DNA of 64,000 bases from Lactobacillus intestinalis (GTDB lineage Bacteria > Bacillota > Bacilli > Lactobacillales > Lactobacillaceae). Positions 47,144-56,401 of the stretch are shown piece by piece; the stretch's first letter is position 1, and each line of letters begins with the position of its first letter. The notes beneath the pieces are model-generated. The model saw nothing but the letters and a program-made list of their open reading frames with translations, ran no database searches and was not told where the DNA came from. Made by a program: the position numbers and the translations under genes. The stretch is taken from positions 62,001 to 126,000 of the forward strand of contig NZ_CP072985.1 of NCBI RefSeq assembly GCF_024397795.1, written 5' to 3'.

Positions 47144-48481
47144 TTACAAACCTTTCTTAATTTCTTTCTTGTTCCAAATCATTAAAGAAACTACAATTAT
47201 GGTTAAAATAATTGCACCAATAATAGGAAGATTTACAGTACATTCATATACAATCCATGCAAGAGGACTAGCAGCAAAGTCAATGCTTGCTACAGAAGAA
47301 GTACCGGCTGGAATTAAACTTGCTTGAACTATCTTAACAGCTTTAGTGAAGATACCAGCCAAAGTCGTAGCCGAAAGAACTCCCAAAATCAAGCTAACGA
47401 TCCCTACTAATAATGATTTAAGAACGTTACCTTTTGTATAAGGAAGAACTAATGGGAAAATATAAATTAACCCAGATAAACTAGCTAATGGTAGAAATTG
47501 ATTTCCTGGAATCACTACAGACAAGAAAAGAATAATTGGAATTAATAGCAAACTAGATACCAAAGTAACAGGATTACCGATTACCAATGCTGGGGTCATT
47601 CCAATGTTAAACTCTTTTCCTTTGAATTTATTTTTAACAATTTCTTGAGTACGTTTAGCAATTGGAGACAAACCTTCAATAAATAAACTAGTAATTCTCG
47701 GAATAAGAACCATGACTGCTGAAAGAACGACACCTAATTGTAAAATTTTAGCTACTGGATAACGCGCTAAGGCACCTATAAGCATCCCGATAATTACACC
47801 CAAAACGATTGGATCTCCTAATACTCCAAACTTTTCTTTCATTTTATCGGCATCAATATCTACCTTATTAAGGCCTGGAATTCTATCTACAATCCAGTTA
47901 ACCATTACTGCAAAAGGAATGAAGCTGACACAGAAAGCTTGAGGAATAGAAATTCCTGTCATATCTTTTCCATAAAACTTTTCAACTTTCTTTTGAGATC
48001 TATCTGCACCTACCAATGTAACAATAATTGTAACTATAGCTGCAAACATGCCCCACCAAAAGCTTTTTGTCGCAAAATATACAATAGATCCAATAAAGGC
48101 AAAATGCCAATAATTCCATAGGTCAATATTTAATGTCTTAGTACAACCGATTAATAAGCAAATAATATTTACTGCTAGCCCTAATGGAATAATAATTGCA
48201 CCTACCGATGTACCAAATGCAACTTGAGAAGCAGCTGGCCATCCAATATCCAGAGTGTAAAGATGCAAATGATATATTTTTACCATTGTATTAACCGCAG
48301 GTCCAATATTTTCTGATAATAATTGTGTAATTACACTTAATCCAACAAAACCTACTCCCACTTTAAGTCCAGATACAAGTGATTTACCAAATCCCATTCC
48401 AATAATTAAACCTAGAATTAAGAAAATAATTGGCATCATTACGCTAGCACCTAGGGACATAATGTAATTTATAACACCCAT
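47144..48481 (-). CDS. PTS EIIC, galactitol (GatC) type
   Basis: 445 residues with about ten or more membrane segments, of the EIIC-GAT type (GFGKSLVSGLKVGVGFVGL near the start; GMTPALVIGNP in the C-terminal half). Such EIIC proteins need EIIA and EIIB partners, usually encoded in the same operon; neither is present in this operon or window. It may use partners encoded elsewhere, or be a leftover. In uronate operons it would import an unsaturated or deoxy sugar acid. Confidence 0.88.
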   Translation of the reverse strand: MGVINYIMSLGASVMMPIIFLILGLIIGMGFGKSLVSGLKVGVGFVGLSVITQLLSENIGPAVNTMVKIYHLHLYTLDIGWPAASQVAFGTSVGAIIIPLGLAVNIICLLIGCTKTLNIDLWNYWHFAFIGSIVYFATKSFWWGMFAAIVTIIVTLVGADRSQKKVEKFYGKDMTGISIPQAFCVSFIPFAVMVNWIVDRIPGLNKVDIDADKMKEKFGVLGDPIVLGVIIGMLIGALARYPVAKILQLGVVLSAVMVLIPRITSLFIEGLSPIAKRTQEIVKNKFKGKEFNIGMTPALVIGNPVTLVSSLLLIPIILFLSVVIPGNQFLPLASLSGLIYIFPLVLPYTKGNVLKSLLVGIVSLILGVLSATTLAGIFTKAVKIVQASLIPAGTSSVASIDFAASPLAWIVYECTVNLPIIGAIILTIIVVSLMIWNKKEIKKGL

Positions 48482-48514
48482 GATTGTCTCCTCTAGAGAA
48501 TAAATTCTCTTAAG

Positions 48515-49342
48515 CTAACGAACTAAGTAACCTCCGTCAACTGATAAAATAGCTCCGTTGATATATGCTGAAGCATCACTTGCCAAGAAGACTGCAGGTC
48601 CCATTAATTCATATGGATCAGCCCAGTGACCCATTGGAATTCTACCTAAAATTTCATCATTACGAGCCTTATCTGCACGAATTGGAGCAGTATTTTCAGT
48701 TTTAATATAACCTGGTGCAATTGCATTAACAGTCACATTATAAGCACCCATTTCAGACGCAAAGGCTTTAGTAAGTCCAGCAACACCGTGCTTTGAAGCA
48801 GTGTATGAAGGAATAAATTTTCCACCTTGGAAGGAAAGCATTGAACCAATGTTAATAATCTTACCGTAATTTTGTTTAGCAAAAACCTTACATGCTTCAA
48901 GGGACATATGATAAACAGCACTTAAGTTAATGGCAATTACTCGATCCCAGTCTTCATCTTTGGATTCAAGAAGTGGATTACGTTTAATCATACCCGCATT
49001 GTTAACTAAAATATCAATGTGCCCCATCTTCTTAACAGCTTCTTCAATAACCTCATGAGGAACACCAGGTTTAGTTAAGTCAACGTCCATAAATTCAACT
49101 TTTCGTCCAACACTTTCAATTAAGTCTCGGGTATTGTCCCATTCCTGTTTACCATAAGTTGGAATAAAGATATCTGCACCAGCTTTAGCCATCGCAATTG
49201 CGTAGCCTTGCCCAAGTCCGGTGTTACCACCAGTGATAACTGCAACTTTACCTTTCAAGCTAAATTTATCCATGCTAAAGTTGTTCTTTAATTCTTCTTC
49301 GTGCTGTCTAATTTCTTCTTCTGATTCATGAATTTCTGACAT
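48515..49342 (-). CDS. kduD: 2-deoxy-D-gluconate 3-dehydrogenase / KduD-type SDR
   Basis: 275 residues: SDR with TGGNTGLGQGYA cofactor loop, NNAG, catalytic Ser plus YTASK, and DGGYLVR C-terminus. The N-terminal acidic extension (SEIHESEEEIRQHEEEL) is seen in some Firmicutes KduD proteins. It reduces or oxidises 2,5-diketo-3-deoxygluconate to KDG, feeding KdgK and KdgA. First gene of the operon, good AGGAGG; divergent from the IclR regulator. Confidence 0.88.
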   Translation of the reverse strand: MSEIHESEEEIRQHEEELKNNFSMDKFSLKGKVAVITGGNTGLGQGYAIAMAKAGADIFIPTYGKQEWDNTRDLIESVGRKVEFMDVDLTKPGVPHEVIEEAVKKMGHIDILVNNAGMIKRNPLLESKDEDWDRVIAINLSAVYHMSLEACKVFAKQNYGKIINIGSMLSFQGGKFIPSYTASKHGVAGLTKAFASEMGAYNVTVNAIAPGYIKTENTAPIRADKARNDEILGRIPMGHWADPYELMGPAVFLASDASAYINGAILSVDGGYLVR

Positions 49343-49380
49343 TTTCTTTTCCTCCTACATAATCTTTATATTTCTTATTT

Positions 49381-49424
49381 AGAAATACAATTTCTTTTTT
49401 ACACACATAGTGTAAGCCTTTTCA
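49381..49424 (-). promoter_or_regulatory. Operator-like palindrome and cre-like site in the uronate divergent region
   Basis: AGAAAT ACA ATTTCT (49381-49395) is a perfect inverted repeat suited to the IclR/KdgR family dimer. On the minus strand TGAAAAGGCTTACA (49424-49411) matches the CcpA cre consensus with one change. Both lie between the divergent kduD and iclR starts. Confidence 0.5.
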
Positions 49425-49496
49425 AAAACATTTACAAGTAATTTTTAATGTTTTTATATAGTTTTTGAGTATAATAGATATTGAAAGGTGAGAAGA

Positions 49497-50252
49497 ATGA
49501 CAGAAAAACGTTTATATGGCACGGTTTTATTAAAAGCTAAGAAAATTTTAGATTTTATTTCCAATTTAGAAACTGCTCCTACTTTAAAAGAAATTAGTAC
49601 TGGTGTAGAAATTTCCAAACCAACAGTTTTGAAAATTTTGCAGACTTTAGAATATTGTGGTTTTGTACGTTCCGTTGGTACTGAAAAACAATACTATTTA
49701 GGTTCAATTTTTATTAAATATGGAGATAAAACTACAAAAAGCTTCGATATTTCAAATATAGCAATGCCATTTCTAAATGAACTACGCGACAAAACTACCG
49801 AAGCTGTCAACTTGGGAATTTTAGAAAATAATCAAATCATTTTATTGAACCGAGCCAAAAGCTCTAATAGTATTCGCTTTGATCTAGAACTCGGCGGTTC
49901 AATGAATATGTATTCTTCAGCAATGGGTAAAGCCCTGCTTTCGACTTACTCGGAAGAACAACTTAATCATTATCTTGATCAAACCGCTCTAACTCCTTTA
50001 ACCAAAAGCACTTTTACCAATCGCGAAGATTTATTAAAGGAACTTACTCAGATCAAACAACAAGGATATGCAGTTGATAATATTGAGAATCAAGATGGAA
50101 TTTATTGCATTGGCTTCCCTCTTATAAAAAATGATCATATTTTTGGTGCATTTAGCATCAGTGCCCCAGTCTTTAGAGTTGATAATGATAAAGTCAATAA
50201 ATGGATTGAGTTAGGTATGGAAACACAAAAGAAAATTTTAGCGCATTTTTAA
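49497..50252 (+). CDS. IclR-family regulator (KdgR-like)
   Basis: 251 residues from ATG 49497 (AAAGGTGAGAAG upstream; the GTG at 49488 overlaps the ribosome site). N-terminal winged HTH (TLKEISTGVEISKPTVLKIL) and C-terminal IclR ligand domain (SSAMGKALLSTYSEE, GYAVDNIENQDGIYCIGFP). It is divergent from the uronate operon and should repress it until KDG or a related metabolite binds. Confidence 0.88.
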   Translation: MTEKRLYGTVLLKAKKILDFISNLETAPTLKEISTGVEISKPTVLKILQTLEYCGFVRSVGTEKQYYLGSIFIKYGDKTTKSFDISNIAMPFLNELRDKTTEAVNLGILENNQIILLNRAKSSNSIRFDLELGGSMNMYSSAMGKALLSTYSEEQLNHYLDQTALTPLTKSTFTNREDLLKELTQIKQQGYAVDNIENQDGIYCIGFPLIKNDHIFGAFSISAPVFRVDNDKVNKWIELGMETQKKILAHF

Positions 50253-50255
50253 AAT

Positions 50256-50300
50256 AAAAAGTCTACAGCCATTTGTGTAAACTAGCTGTAGACTTTTTAT
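50256..50300. terminator. Bidirectional terminator between IclR and OppA genes
   Basis: AAAAAGTCTACAGC / GCTGTAGACTTTTTAT stem. Confidence 0.8.
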
Positions 50301-50355
50301 TTATGAAATATATTCTATTTAATTAATATTGTACAAATTATAGATATTAATAATA

Positions 50356-51981
50356 TCATTCAAAATATGCATGTGTATAATCTACTTCTCCCACCGGATG
50401 CCATAACACACCTTTGAGGTTTGATTTAACCAAGTGACTTTCTGTCATGTTATAAAGAGGTAAGACCGCATTATCTTTACTCAATTGACCTTGAGCACTG
50501 CGCATATTCTTCCAATAATTTTGTTGCCTGGCGGCATCCTGACTTTTGGCATGATCAACATAGCTATCGTAAGCTTTACTACTATATTTTCCATAGTTTT
50601 GAGAGTTATTGGTTTGCATAACATCAAAATCACTCATTGGATCTGCATAATCGGCTAACCATAATGCATAATGCATATCAAAGTTTCCTTTGGCAACATT
50701 ACTTTGAGCATTTTTATCAGGAACTGAATGAACTTCAACATTAGCTCCTTTGAGTTTGTTTTCTAATTGAGATTGGACAAACTGTCCCACATTTTTATTG
50801 ATAGTTTGATCATCAGTATAATATGTTAGATTGACGGATTTTTTGCCAGTTTCTTTCAAACCTTTTGCCCATAATTCTTGGGCTTTTTTAACGTTATAAG
50901 TTTCTTGGGGCTTCATTTCAGTGGCGAAATCTTTACCAGTAGTCGGATCTTTAGCTAATTTAGGAGCGACAAAAGTATGTGCGGCCTTAGATCCATTTGA
51001 TAAAACTTTCTCAGCCAAATGATCTTTGTCCAAAACTAATGAAACAGCTTTTCGTAAGTTAGAATTAGATAGTGGATGTCCTTTAGCTTGATTAAGTTGT
51101 AAGTAATACACGCCAGCACGATCTAAATGCATTAAGTTTTTATTCTTTTGTAAACCTTGAGCAGTAGTCCCCGTGATAGTTGCATCATCTAAGTCACCTT
51201 GCTGGAACAATTGATGCGCAGTATTAGCATCTTTAACCACTTGCATCGTCATCTTTTTAAGTTTTACATTTTTGCTGTCAAAGTAATTATCATTCTTTTC
51301 TAAACTCCATGATAAATTACTTCCCGTCCATCCTCTTACTTTAAAAGCACCATCATAATACATTTTATCGGAGGAAGTACCATATTTATTACCAAATTTT
51401 TTAAGAGCAGCTTGACTTTGGGGGAAGAAGGCAGGCATAACCATCATCCGAGTAAAATATGGCATCGGATATTCTAAATCTACTTGTAAGGTATGTTTAT
51501 TTAAAGCTTTAACTCCTAATTTATTAACTGGAAGCTTACCTTCGTTTACCTTGTTAGCATTCTTCACACCTGTAAAAATATATGAATACCCTGACTGCGC
51601 ACTAGGACTCGTTTGTCTTCTCCAAGATGCAACAAAATCTTGAGCTGTAACAGGATCGCCATTTGACCATTTAGCATCCTTTCTTAAATTAAATGTATAG
51701 CGTTTGCCATGATTAGTGGGTTTGACAACTTCGGTAGCTAAAGCTGGTGCAGGATTTCCAGCTTTATTAGCACGATAAAGTCCTTCCATAGAATTTTCGA
51801 GTACATTCCATTGACTAATATTAGCTTGATTGGCAGTATCTAGCGACATAATTTCACCAGTTTGCATCAAATGTAAAGTTTGATTTTCTTTAGACGCGGA
51901 AGAACTATTCTTTCCACACGCACTGAGAGTAAATGTAGCTAATACCGCACTTGCCGACAACAATAAATTTCTTACTTTCAT
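50356..51981 (-). CDS. OppA-type peptide-binding lipoprotein
   Basis: 541 residues from ATG 51981 (AGGAGAAG upstream). The longer reading upstream runs back through the T-box leader and is not real. Lipobox FTLSACGKN gives a lipid anchor at Cys, then the SBP_bac_5 fold (TFNLRKDAKWSNGDPVTAQD, GAFKVRGWTGSNLSW). It binds oligopeptides outside the membrane for an Opp permease, which is not encoded nearby. Its expression is set by the T-box directly upstream, so it responds to starvation for one amino acid. Confidence 0.92.
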   Translation of the reverse strand: MKVRNLLLSASAVLATFTLSACGKNSSSASKENQTLHLMQTGEIMSLDTANQANISQWNVLENSMEGLYRANKAGNPAPALATEVVKPTNHGKRYTFNLRKDAKWSNGDPVTAQDFVASWRRQTSPSAQSGYSYIFTGVKNANKVNEGKLPVNKLGVKALNKHTLQVDLEYPMPYFTRMMVMPAFFPQSQAALKKFGNKYGTSSDKMYYDGAFKVRGWTGSNLSWSLEKNDNYFDSKNVKLKKMTMQVVKDANTAHQLFQQGDLDDATITGTTAQGLQKNKNLMHLDRAGVYYLQLNQAKGHPLSNSNLRKAVSLVLDKDHLAEKVLSNGSKAAHTFVAPKLAKDPTTGKDFATEMKPQETYNVKKAQELWAKGLKETGKKSVNLTYYTDDQTINKNVGQFVQSQLENKLKGANVEVHSVPDKNAQSNVAKGNFDMHYALWLADYADPMSDFDVMQTNNSQNYGKYSSKAYDSYVDHAKSQDAARQQNYWKNMRSAQGQLSKDNAVLPLYNMTESHLVKSNLKGVLWHPVGEVDYTHAYFE

Positions 51982-52017
51982 AATTCTTCTCCTCTTAAAT
52001 CCCCTTAGCTTTAGGTA

Positions 52018-52300
52018 AGAAAAAAGCACCCCACTAGATCGAATTGATCTAATAGGGCGCTTTTGCGCTGTACCACCTATTTTTCGCTGAAAAAAGTTCA
52101 GCCTCATGCACGTGCGGCCCACAAAGTGAGCGATACGTCGCCGCTATAAAGGGCGGACCCTGAACTTACTAAATATCGTAAATTCTGCTCAAAGGTGATT
52201 TTCAGCAAAACCATCATTATCCCTTTTCACCACCCAGGAATTCTCTGAAAATTTAGGCTTAACTTACTTTTCCTTATCAAAGCTATTGATTAATTCTTGT
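52018..52300 (-). promoter_or_regulatory. T-box riboswitch controlling oppA-like gene
   Basis: The minus-strand leader has the T-box core AATAGGTGGTACAGCGC (about 52082-52065), directly followed by a terminator (GCGCCCTATTAGATC ... GATCTAGTGGGGTGC and T6, 52060-52016). Upstream are Stem I features: AGAGAATTCCTGGGTGGTG, a GGTGG...CACC helix and a basal CTAAAT/ATTTAG pair. The specifier triplet should lie in GAATTTACG (about 52188-52178), but I cannot fix the register, so the cognate amino acid is open. Confidence 0.88.
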
Positions 52301-52545
52301 TGCTCAATATACTACGCTCTTAAATTTAAAAGTCAACAATTTTTTAAAAAATATTTTTTGCTAGTGGAGAACCATTGATAAATCAAGCTTTTGATACATA
52401 TTTAATCCATATTAAATATCAATAGTATATCATATGTTTTAAATATCTATAAAATATGTAATATAAAGTTAAAAAACGAGTCTACTGAAAACTCGGTTTT
52501 TAAATAATATTAGAAATATTTATTATATTGCATAGATTAGAGATA
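52301..52545. other. AT-rich gap
   Basis: No ORF or strong hairpin seen; it should hold the promoter of the T-box leader and the end of the plasmid-type protein gene. Confidence 0.35.
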
Positions 52546-54615
52546 TCATTCTATTGCTTTCACATTAATTACTGCTTTAGTTGAAATCATTTCTAACTTA
52601 CCTGTTTCACAATTTTTAACATGAAGAAAATGATTCGTCCACTTTTGTGCCGCCGTTGATTCAATATAGTGACTTGCTTCAGACATATTCTTAAATTCAG
52701 TATTTACATATCTAGCATCAAAGGTTTCAACTTGAATAGAAATAGTATCTGCTTTATTTTCAATGACTGCTGGTACATTCTGAAGTTTTTTAGCTTCAGG
52801 AGCAGCTGCTTTTTCTTTTCTTTGAGCTTTAGTCTTAATAGAAACAGGAACTCCTTGTGTCTCTTGCTTAGGAACTATTTGTGGTACTGGTAAGTTAGGT
52901 GAAACTGGCTTGGTTTCGGGTTTAGAAGTAAGCTCTGGAGCAAACTTCTTAACATAATTTTCATCACGTGGGATTTCCTTCTGAATCTTTATTCTTTGTC
53001 GTGGAGGAACTAAATTTTTAGCTACAATCCGAGATTTAAACATCTTATAAACGTTTGGCCCATACAGATTAATCTTATAATGCCATCCATTTAAAGGATC
53101 ATAGTTACTTTTACGAATTTTATCACGCACTTCATCCAATGGTCTATCAACTAAATGAGCAATATCATCCGTACTATAAAGAATATATTTTTCCTTAACA
53201 GCTTCTACAGAACGTAGATCTTGGGCAGACAACAAATCTATAAAAGTTTGCCAAGCATTAGCATCATACATCCTAACTCCATTAGATTCATAGGTCTTCA
53301 CAACACCTTGTTGAACAGCATTTTCAATTCTAGCAGTTGAAATTCCTAATTTTTCAGCAAGTTCCGATTCTGTAATCGGCCGCACCGGCGCTAAACTAGC
53401 TAGTTGATTCTTTATTTTATCAACATGAATTCCATGAGAAATTGCCCAAGTTTGATAATTCAAAACTAATTCAGGAATACGATTTTCATCAGGGTGAATC
53501 CACATAATATATCCCAAAAAAGTATTTGGATTTTCGGGTAATTCAATATAGGAATGCTTAGGAGGTTTAGTTACAACTCGGAAGTTATTCATATAACCAA
53601 AACTATTAGGCATCACATCATTGGCTTTACTTTGGAAAACCACAATATCTTCAGGCTCTACTTCTCCCATTTTTTTAGCTTCATCGATATAAGGCAAATC
53701 GACAATTGGCATAATTAAGCGCCCATGAGGATTAGTAATTCGTTTCAATTGAAGTTTAGGTTGATTGCGTGGCTGATTAATTTTATTGTTATGAGAAATA
53801 TAAACTTTCTCTACTTCTGCATGATATTCCGTTTCCTTTTCATTAATTAGAGGCAAAACCTCTTCAGAAGTTTCTCGTTCAGTTTCTTGTAAACGATCAC
53901 GATATTTCTTATAGCGGCTCGGTTGATATCTTACTTCCACATGACCTGGTTCTTTTTCAAGATCTGTCTTATCTTGGCTTTCTTGATAATTTTCCCATGC
54001 ACGCATACTAGAAGTGGAATTTTCAATTTCAATTACCCAATCATCTTGACGATCATAATTGCTTACCAAGATATCTGGCTTGTCCACTCCCTTAAAAATC
54101 CCAGCTTTTTCAATAACAGTAGTATCAAGACCATATTTATTGCCATTATAGCGTTTAATCTTACTAAATCCTTGAACAATATCGCCAATACCTAGTTTTT
54201 GATTTTGAGATTTGATGTACTTAACATTTTTCAAATTAAGCCATACATGATAATCTAAGAGTTCTTTGTTATCTCCCGTAGTTAATTTATCTAACAAAAG
54301 TTCCCCATTTAAATTGTTGGTAGTATTGGGCAGCGTTAAGTCACTCAGCACTCCAAGCCAATGTAGCCAAATTCCAGAATCATAGTAAGGCTTTAAACGA
54401 ATGTGCTGAGAATCGGGATGATTATATTTATTGAGAACATTTTTCGTATTCTCCCTTCTAATCTTATTAAAACTAGTCGTCATCCCATCTGACTTTATTT
54501 GATTAATACTTACATAATTTAGTTGCAGTCGGTCATCAACTTCATAATCTGTTTTTTCTTCATATTGAAGTCCTTTACGAGTGTGCAATAATTTTTTTAG
54601 TTTTTTCTTTTGCAT
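52546..54615 (-). CDS. Plasmid-type protein with nuclease-like and HTH segments
   Basis: 689 residues from ATG 54615 (AAAGGAGG at proper spacing). N-terminal half contains KPDILVSNYDRQDDWVIEIE, which looks like a PD-(D/E)XK-type or replication-relaxation-like segment, though the final Lys is replaced (EIEN). Residues about 415-520 contain two helix-turn-helix units (ITESELAEKLGISTARIENA and TDDIAHLVDRPLDEVRDKI). A Lys/Glu/Pro-rich linker leads to a short C-terminal domain. It lies downstream of the parA pair in the same direction. Family not firmly recognised; a DNA-handling role in plasmid maintenance is likely. Confidence 0.55.
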   Translation of the reverse strand: MQKKKLKKLLHTRKGLQYEEKTDYEVDDRLQLNYVSINQIKSDGMTTSFNKIRRENTKNVLNKYNHPDSQHIRLKPYYDSGIWLHWLGVLSDLTLPNTTNNLNGELLLDKLTTGDNKELLDYHVWLNLKNVKYIKSQNQKLGIGDIVQGFSKIKRYNGNKYGLDTTVIEKAGIFKGVDKPDILVSNYDRQDDWVIEIENSTSSMRAWENYQESQDKTDLEKEPGHVEVRYQPSRYKKYRDRLQETERETSEEVLPLINEKETEYHAEVEKVYISHNNKINQPRNQPKLQLKRITNPHGRLIMPIVDLPYIDEAKKMGEVEPEDIVVFQSKANDVMPNSFGYMNNFRVVTKPPKHSYIELPENPNTFLGYIMWIHPDENRIPELVLNYQTWAISHGIHVDKIKNQLASLAPVRPITESELAEKLGISTARIENAVQQGVVKTYESNGVRMYDANAWQTFIDLLSAQDLRSVEAVKEKYILYSTDDIAHLVDRPLDEVRDKIRKSNYDPLNGWHYKINLYGPNVYKMFKSRIVAKNLVPPRQRIKIQKEIPRDENYVKKFAPELTSKPETKPVSPNLPVPQIVPKQETQGVPVSIKTKAQRKEKAAAPEAKKLQNVPAVIENKADTISIQVETFDARYVNTEFKNMSEASHYIESTAAQKWTNHFLHVKNCETGKLEMISTKAVINVKAIE

Positions 54616-54819
54616 AGGAATACCTCCTTTTTTCATGCAAAACATTATTTTTTATTTATAAAAACTTACCCTATTATATCAAAGTTCCATCAAATTTTAA
54701 TATATGGTTCATATATAGGGTATATCTAGAATATAAAAAATAGAAGACATATCGTCTTCTATTCATTGCATATTTAAAATATATCAAATATATATAATGT
54801 TTTTAATATGATAAATATT

Positions 54820-55182
54820 TTATATATTCCATTTGGATTTGTTAGATTTTTCTAAGAATTTCAATACATTCTGAAATTCTTCTTTTCGATCGGTTTTCTT
54901 AATTAGATCTAGAATAGCTTTATTAACTACTTCATTAATACTATCGCCATAGTACGCAGCCATAATTCTTAAGTCACTATCAATTTGTTTGGTAACTGAT
55001 AGAACACGCTTTTCTGAACGTAATTCTTCAGTAGGCTTTTTCCGATGATCGATTTCAGAACTTCTTGATTTTCTTTCAGATCTACCACGACTAATAGTAT
55101 CAACTAAAGCATCTGCAGGATTCATTTCTTGTGCCGCACGTTGAACTGATTTTGGTTGTTTAATATTAATATTTTTACTCAT
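54820..55182 (-). CDS. ParA partner protein (small DNA-binding, ParB-like)
   Basis: 120 residues. Basic N-terminus (IKQPKSVQRAAQEM, RGRSERKSR) and a C-terminal part that looks like a ribbon-helix-helix (KRVLSVTKQIDSDLRIMAAYYGDSINEVVNKA). The start overlaps the parA stop by eight bases. By position and size it is the centromere-binding partner of ParA. Confidence 0.7.
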   Translation of the reverse strand: MSKNINIKQPKSVQRAAQEMNPADALVDTISRGRSERKSRSSEIDHRKKPTEELRSEKRVLSVTKQIDSDLRIMAAYYGDSINEVVNKAILDLIKKTDRKEEFQNVLKFLEKSNKSKWNI

Positions 55183-55951
55183 TTTCTAGCTCTCCTAATA
55201 ACTCATCAACAAAATTGCTAATATCATGGGTAACTTTACTCTTTGGATCATATTCAAAAATAGACTGAAAAGCATTCTGTGATTCTTTTACAGAAATTGC
55301 TTCTCGAATTTTAGTTTCAAAGACATGAGTTTGAAGCGATTGAGCTGCTTCGGTAAGTGCAGTGGTCATTGCTTTACTGAAGATGGTTCGTGAATTGTAG
55401 CGTCCTATTAAAATACCAGCAATTGTTAATTTTGGATTACTTCTCCGTTTAATGGCTGCCACAGTGGAACCCAAATCACCTAATCCTTTTAATGAAAACA
55501 AATCAGCTTGAGTTGGCACTACTACTGTATCTGAAGCAGTTAAAGCATTCATTACAGCCATACTTAAAGCTGGTGGAGTATCAATAATGACATAATCATA
55601 ATTGTTTTTGTAGTCCTCTAACTTATCTGACAAAATAAATTGAGCATCTAACATATGGTCTTGGGTTAATGTTACATCAAGTTTGGCCATTTGATTGCCA
55701 GCAGGTGCTAAATCAAGTTGATCATTAACATGTACTAAAATATCGTCAAGATTTAAATCTTGTGTTAACAATTCGTAAGTTGTTTGACTAGGATCATATT
55801 CTACACCTGTCCCATAACTGGCATCTGCTTGTTGATCAAGATCGATCAATAGTACTTTTTTTCCTTTTTCAATTAGAGCATCTTTTAGAAAAAGAGACGT
55901 GGTAGTCTTACCAGTCCCACCCTTTTGATTAGTTACAGTAATGACTTTCAT
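55175..55951 (-). CDS. parA: ParA-family plasmid partition ATPase
   Basis: 258 residues from ATG 55951 (MKVITVTNQ). Deviant Walker A KGGTGKTTTS, switch DLDQQADAS and Walker B DYVIIDTPP are intact. It has no N-terminal HTH, so it is the short (type Ib-like) form. With its overlapping partner gene it segregates the replicon and is probably autoregulated from the upstream AT-rich region. Confidence 0.93.
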   Translation of the reverse strand: MKVITVTNQKGGTGKTTTSLFLKDALIEKGKKVLLIDLDQQADASYGTGVEYDPSQTTYELLTQDLNLDDILVHVNDQLDLAPAGNQMAKLDVTLTQDHMLDAQFILSDKLEDYKNNYDYVIIDTPPALSMAVMNALTASDTVVVPTQADLFSLKGLGDLGSTVAAIKRRSNPKLTIAGILIGRYNSRTIFSKAMTTALTEAAQSLQTHVFETKIREAISVKESQNAFQSIFEYDPKSKVTHDISNFVDELLGELENE

Positions 55952-56304
55952 AAGCATTCCTCGTTATATAATATTAATAATTTCTACTATAATAATGATA
56001 TCATTAATTTCTATTAAATATAAGATACTAAAAATACTTTATATGTTTTGTATTTACTAAATATATGTAATATCTAATACATAATAAAAACTATTAATAT
56101 GTTAAATGTATCTAATTATGTATTTCAACAAGAGTATATATTTTCCTAAAAATAATTCTCCCAAGAAAAATTGGCACAGAAAAATAAATATTAAAATTGT
56201 GTTTAGTAATAAATAAAACATTTTAACTAAGTCGATTTTAAAATTTCACTATTAATTTTCAATTTTTACGCGTAAGCGTCTTAGTTTTTTTATTTTTTTA
56301 AAGT
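55952..56304. other. Very AT-rich region between parA and the origin
   Basis: No ORF. It should contain the parA promoter and perhaps the centromere (parS) site, but I see no convincing repeat set here. Confidence 0.35.
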
Positions 56305-56359
56305 CCTTTATACCCTTTATATATACCCTTTATATATACCCTTTATATTACCCTTTAGC
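56305..56359 (+). repeat. Direct repeats TATATACCCTTTA (AT-rich origin element)
   Basis: Four near-identical copies of a 13-base unit (TATACCCTTTA TA), the last slightly altered, end to end. Such AT-rich 13-mers next to iterons are typical DNA-unwinding elements. Confidence 0.65.
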
Positions 56360-56401
56360 GAATCTCTAAGCCCAGTAGTGATGGGCGATTCCGCGTTTGA
56401 A

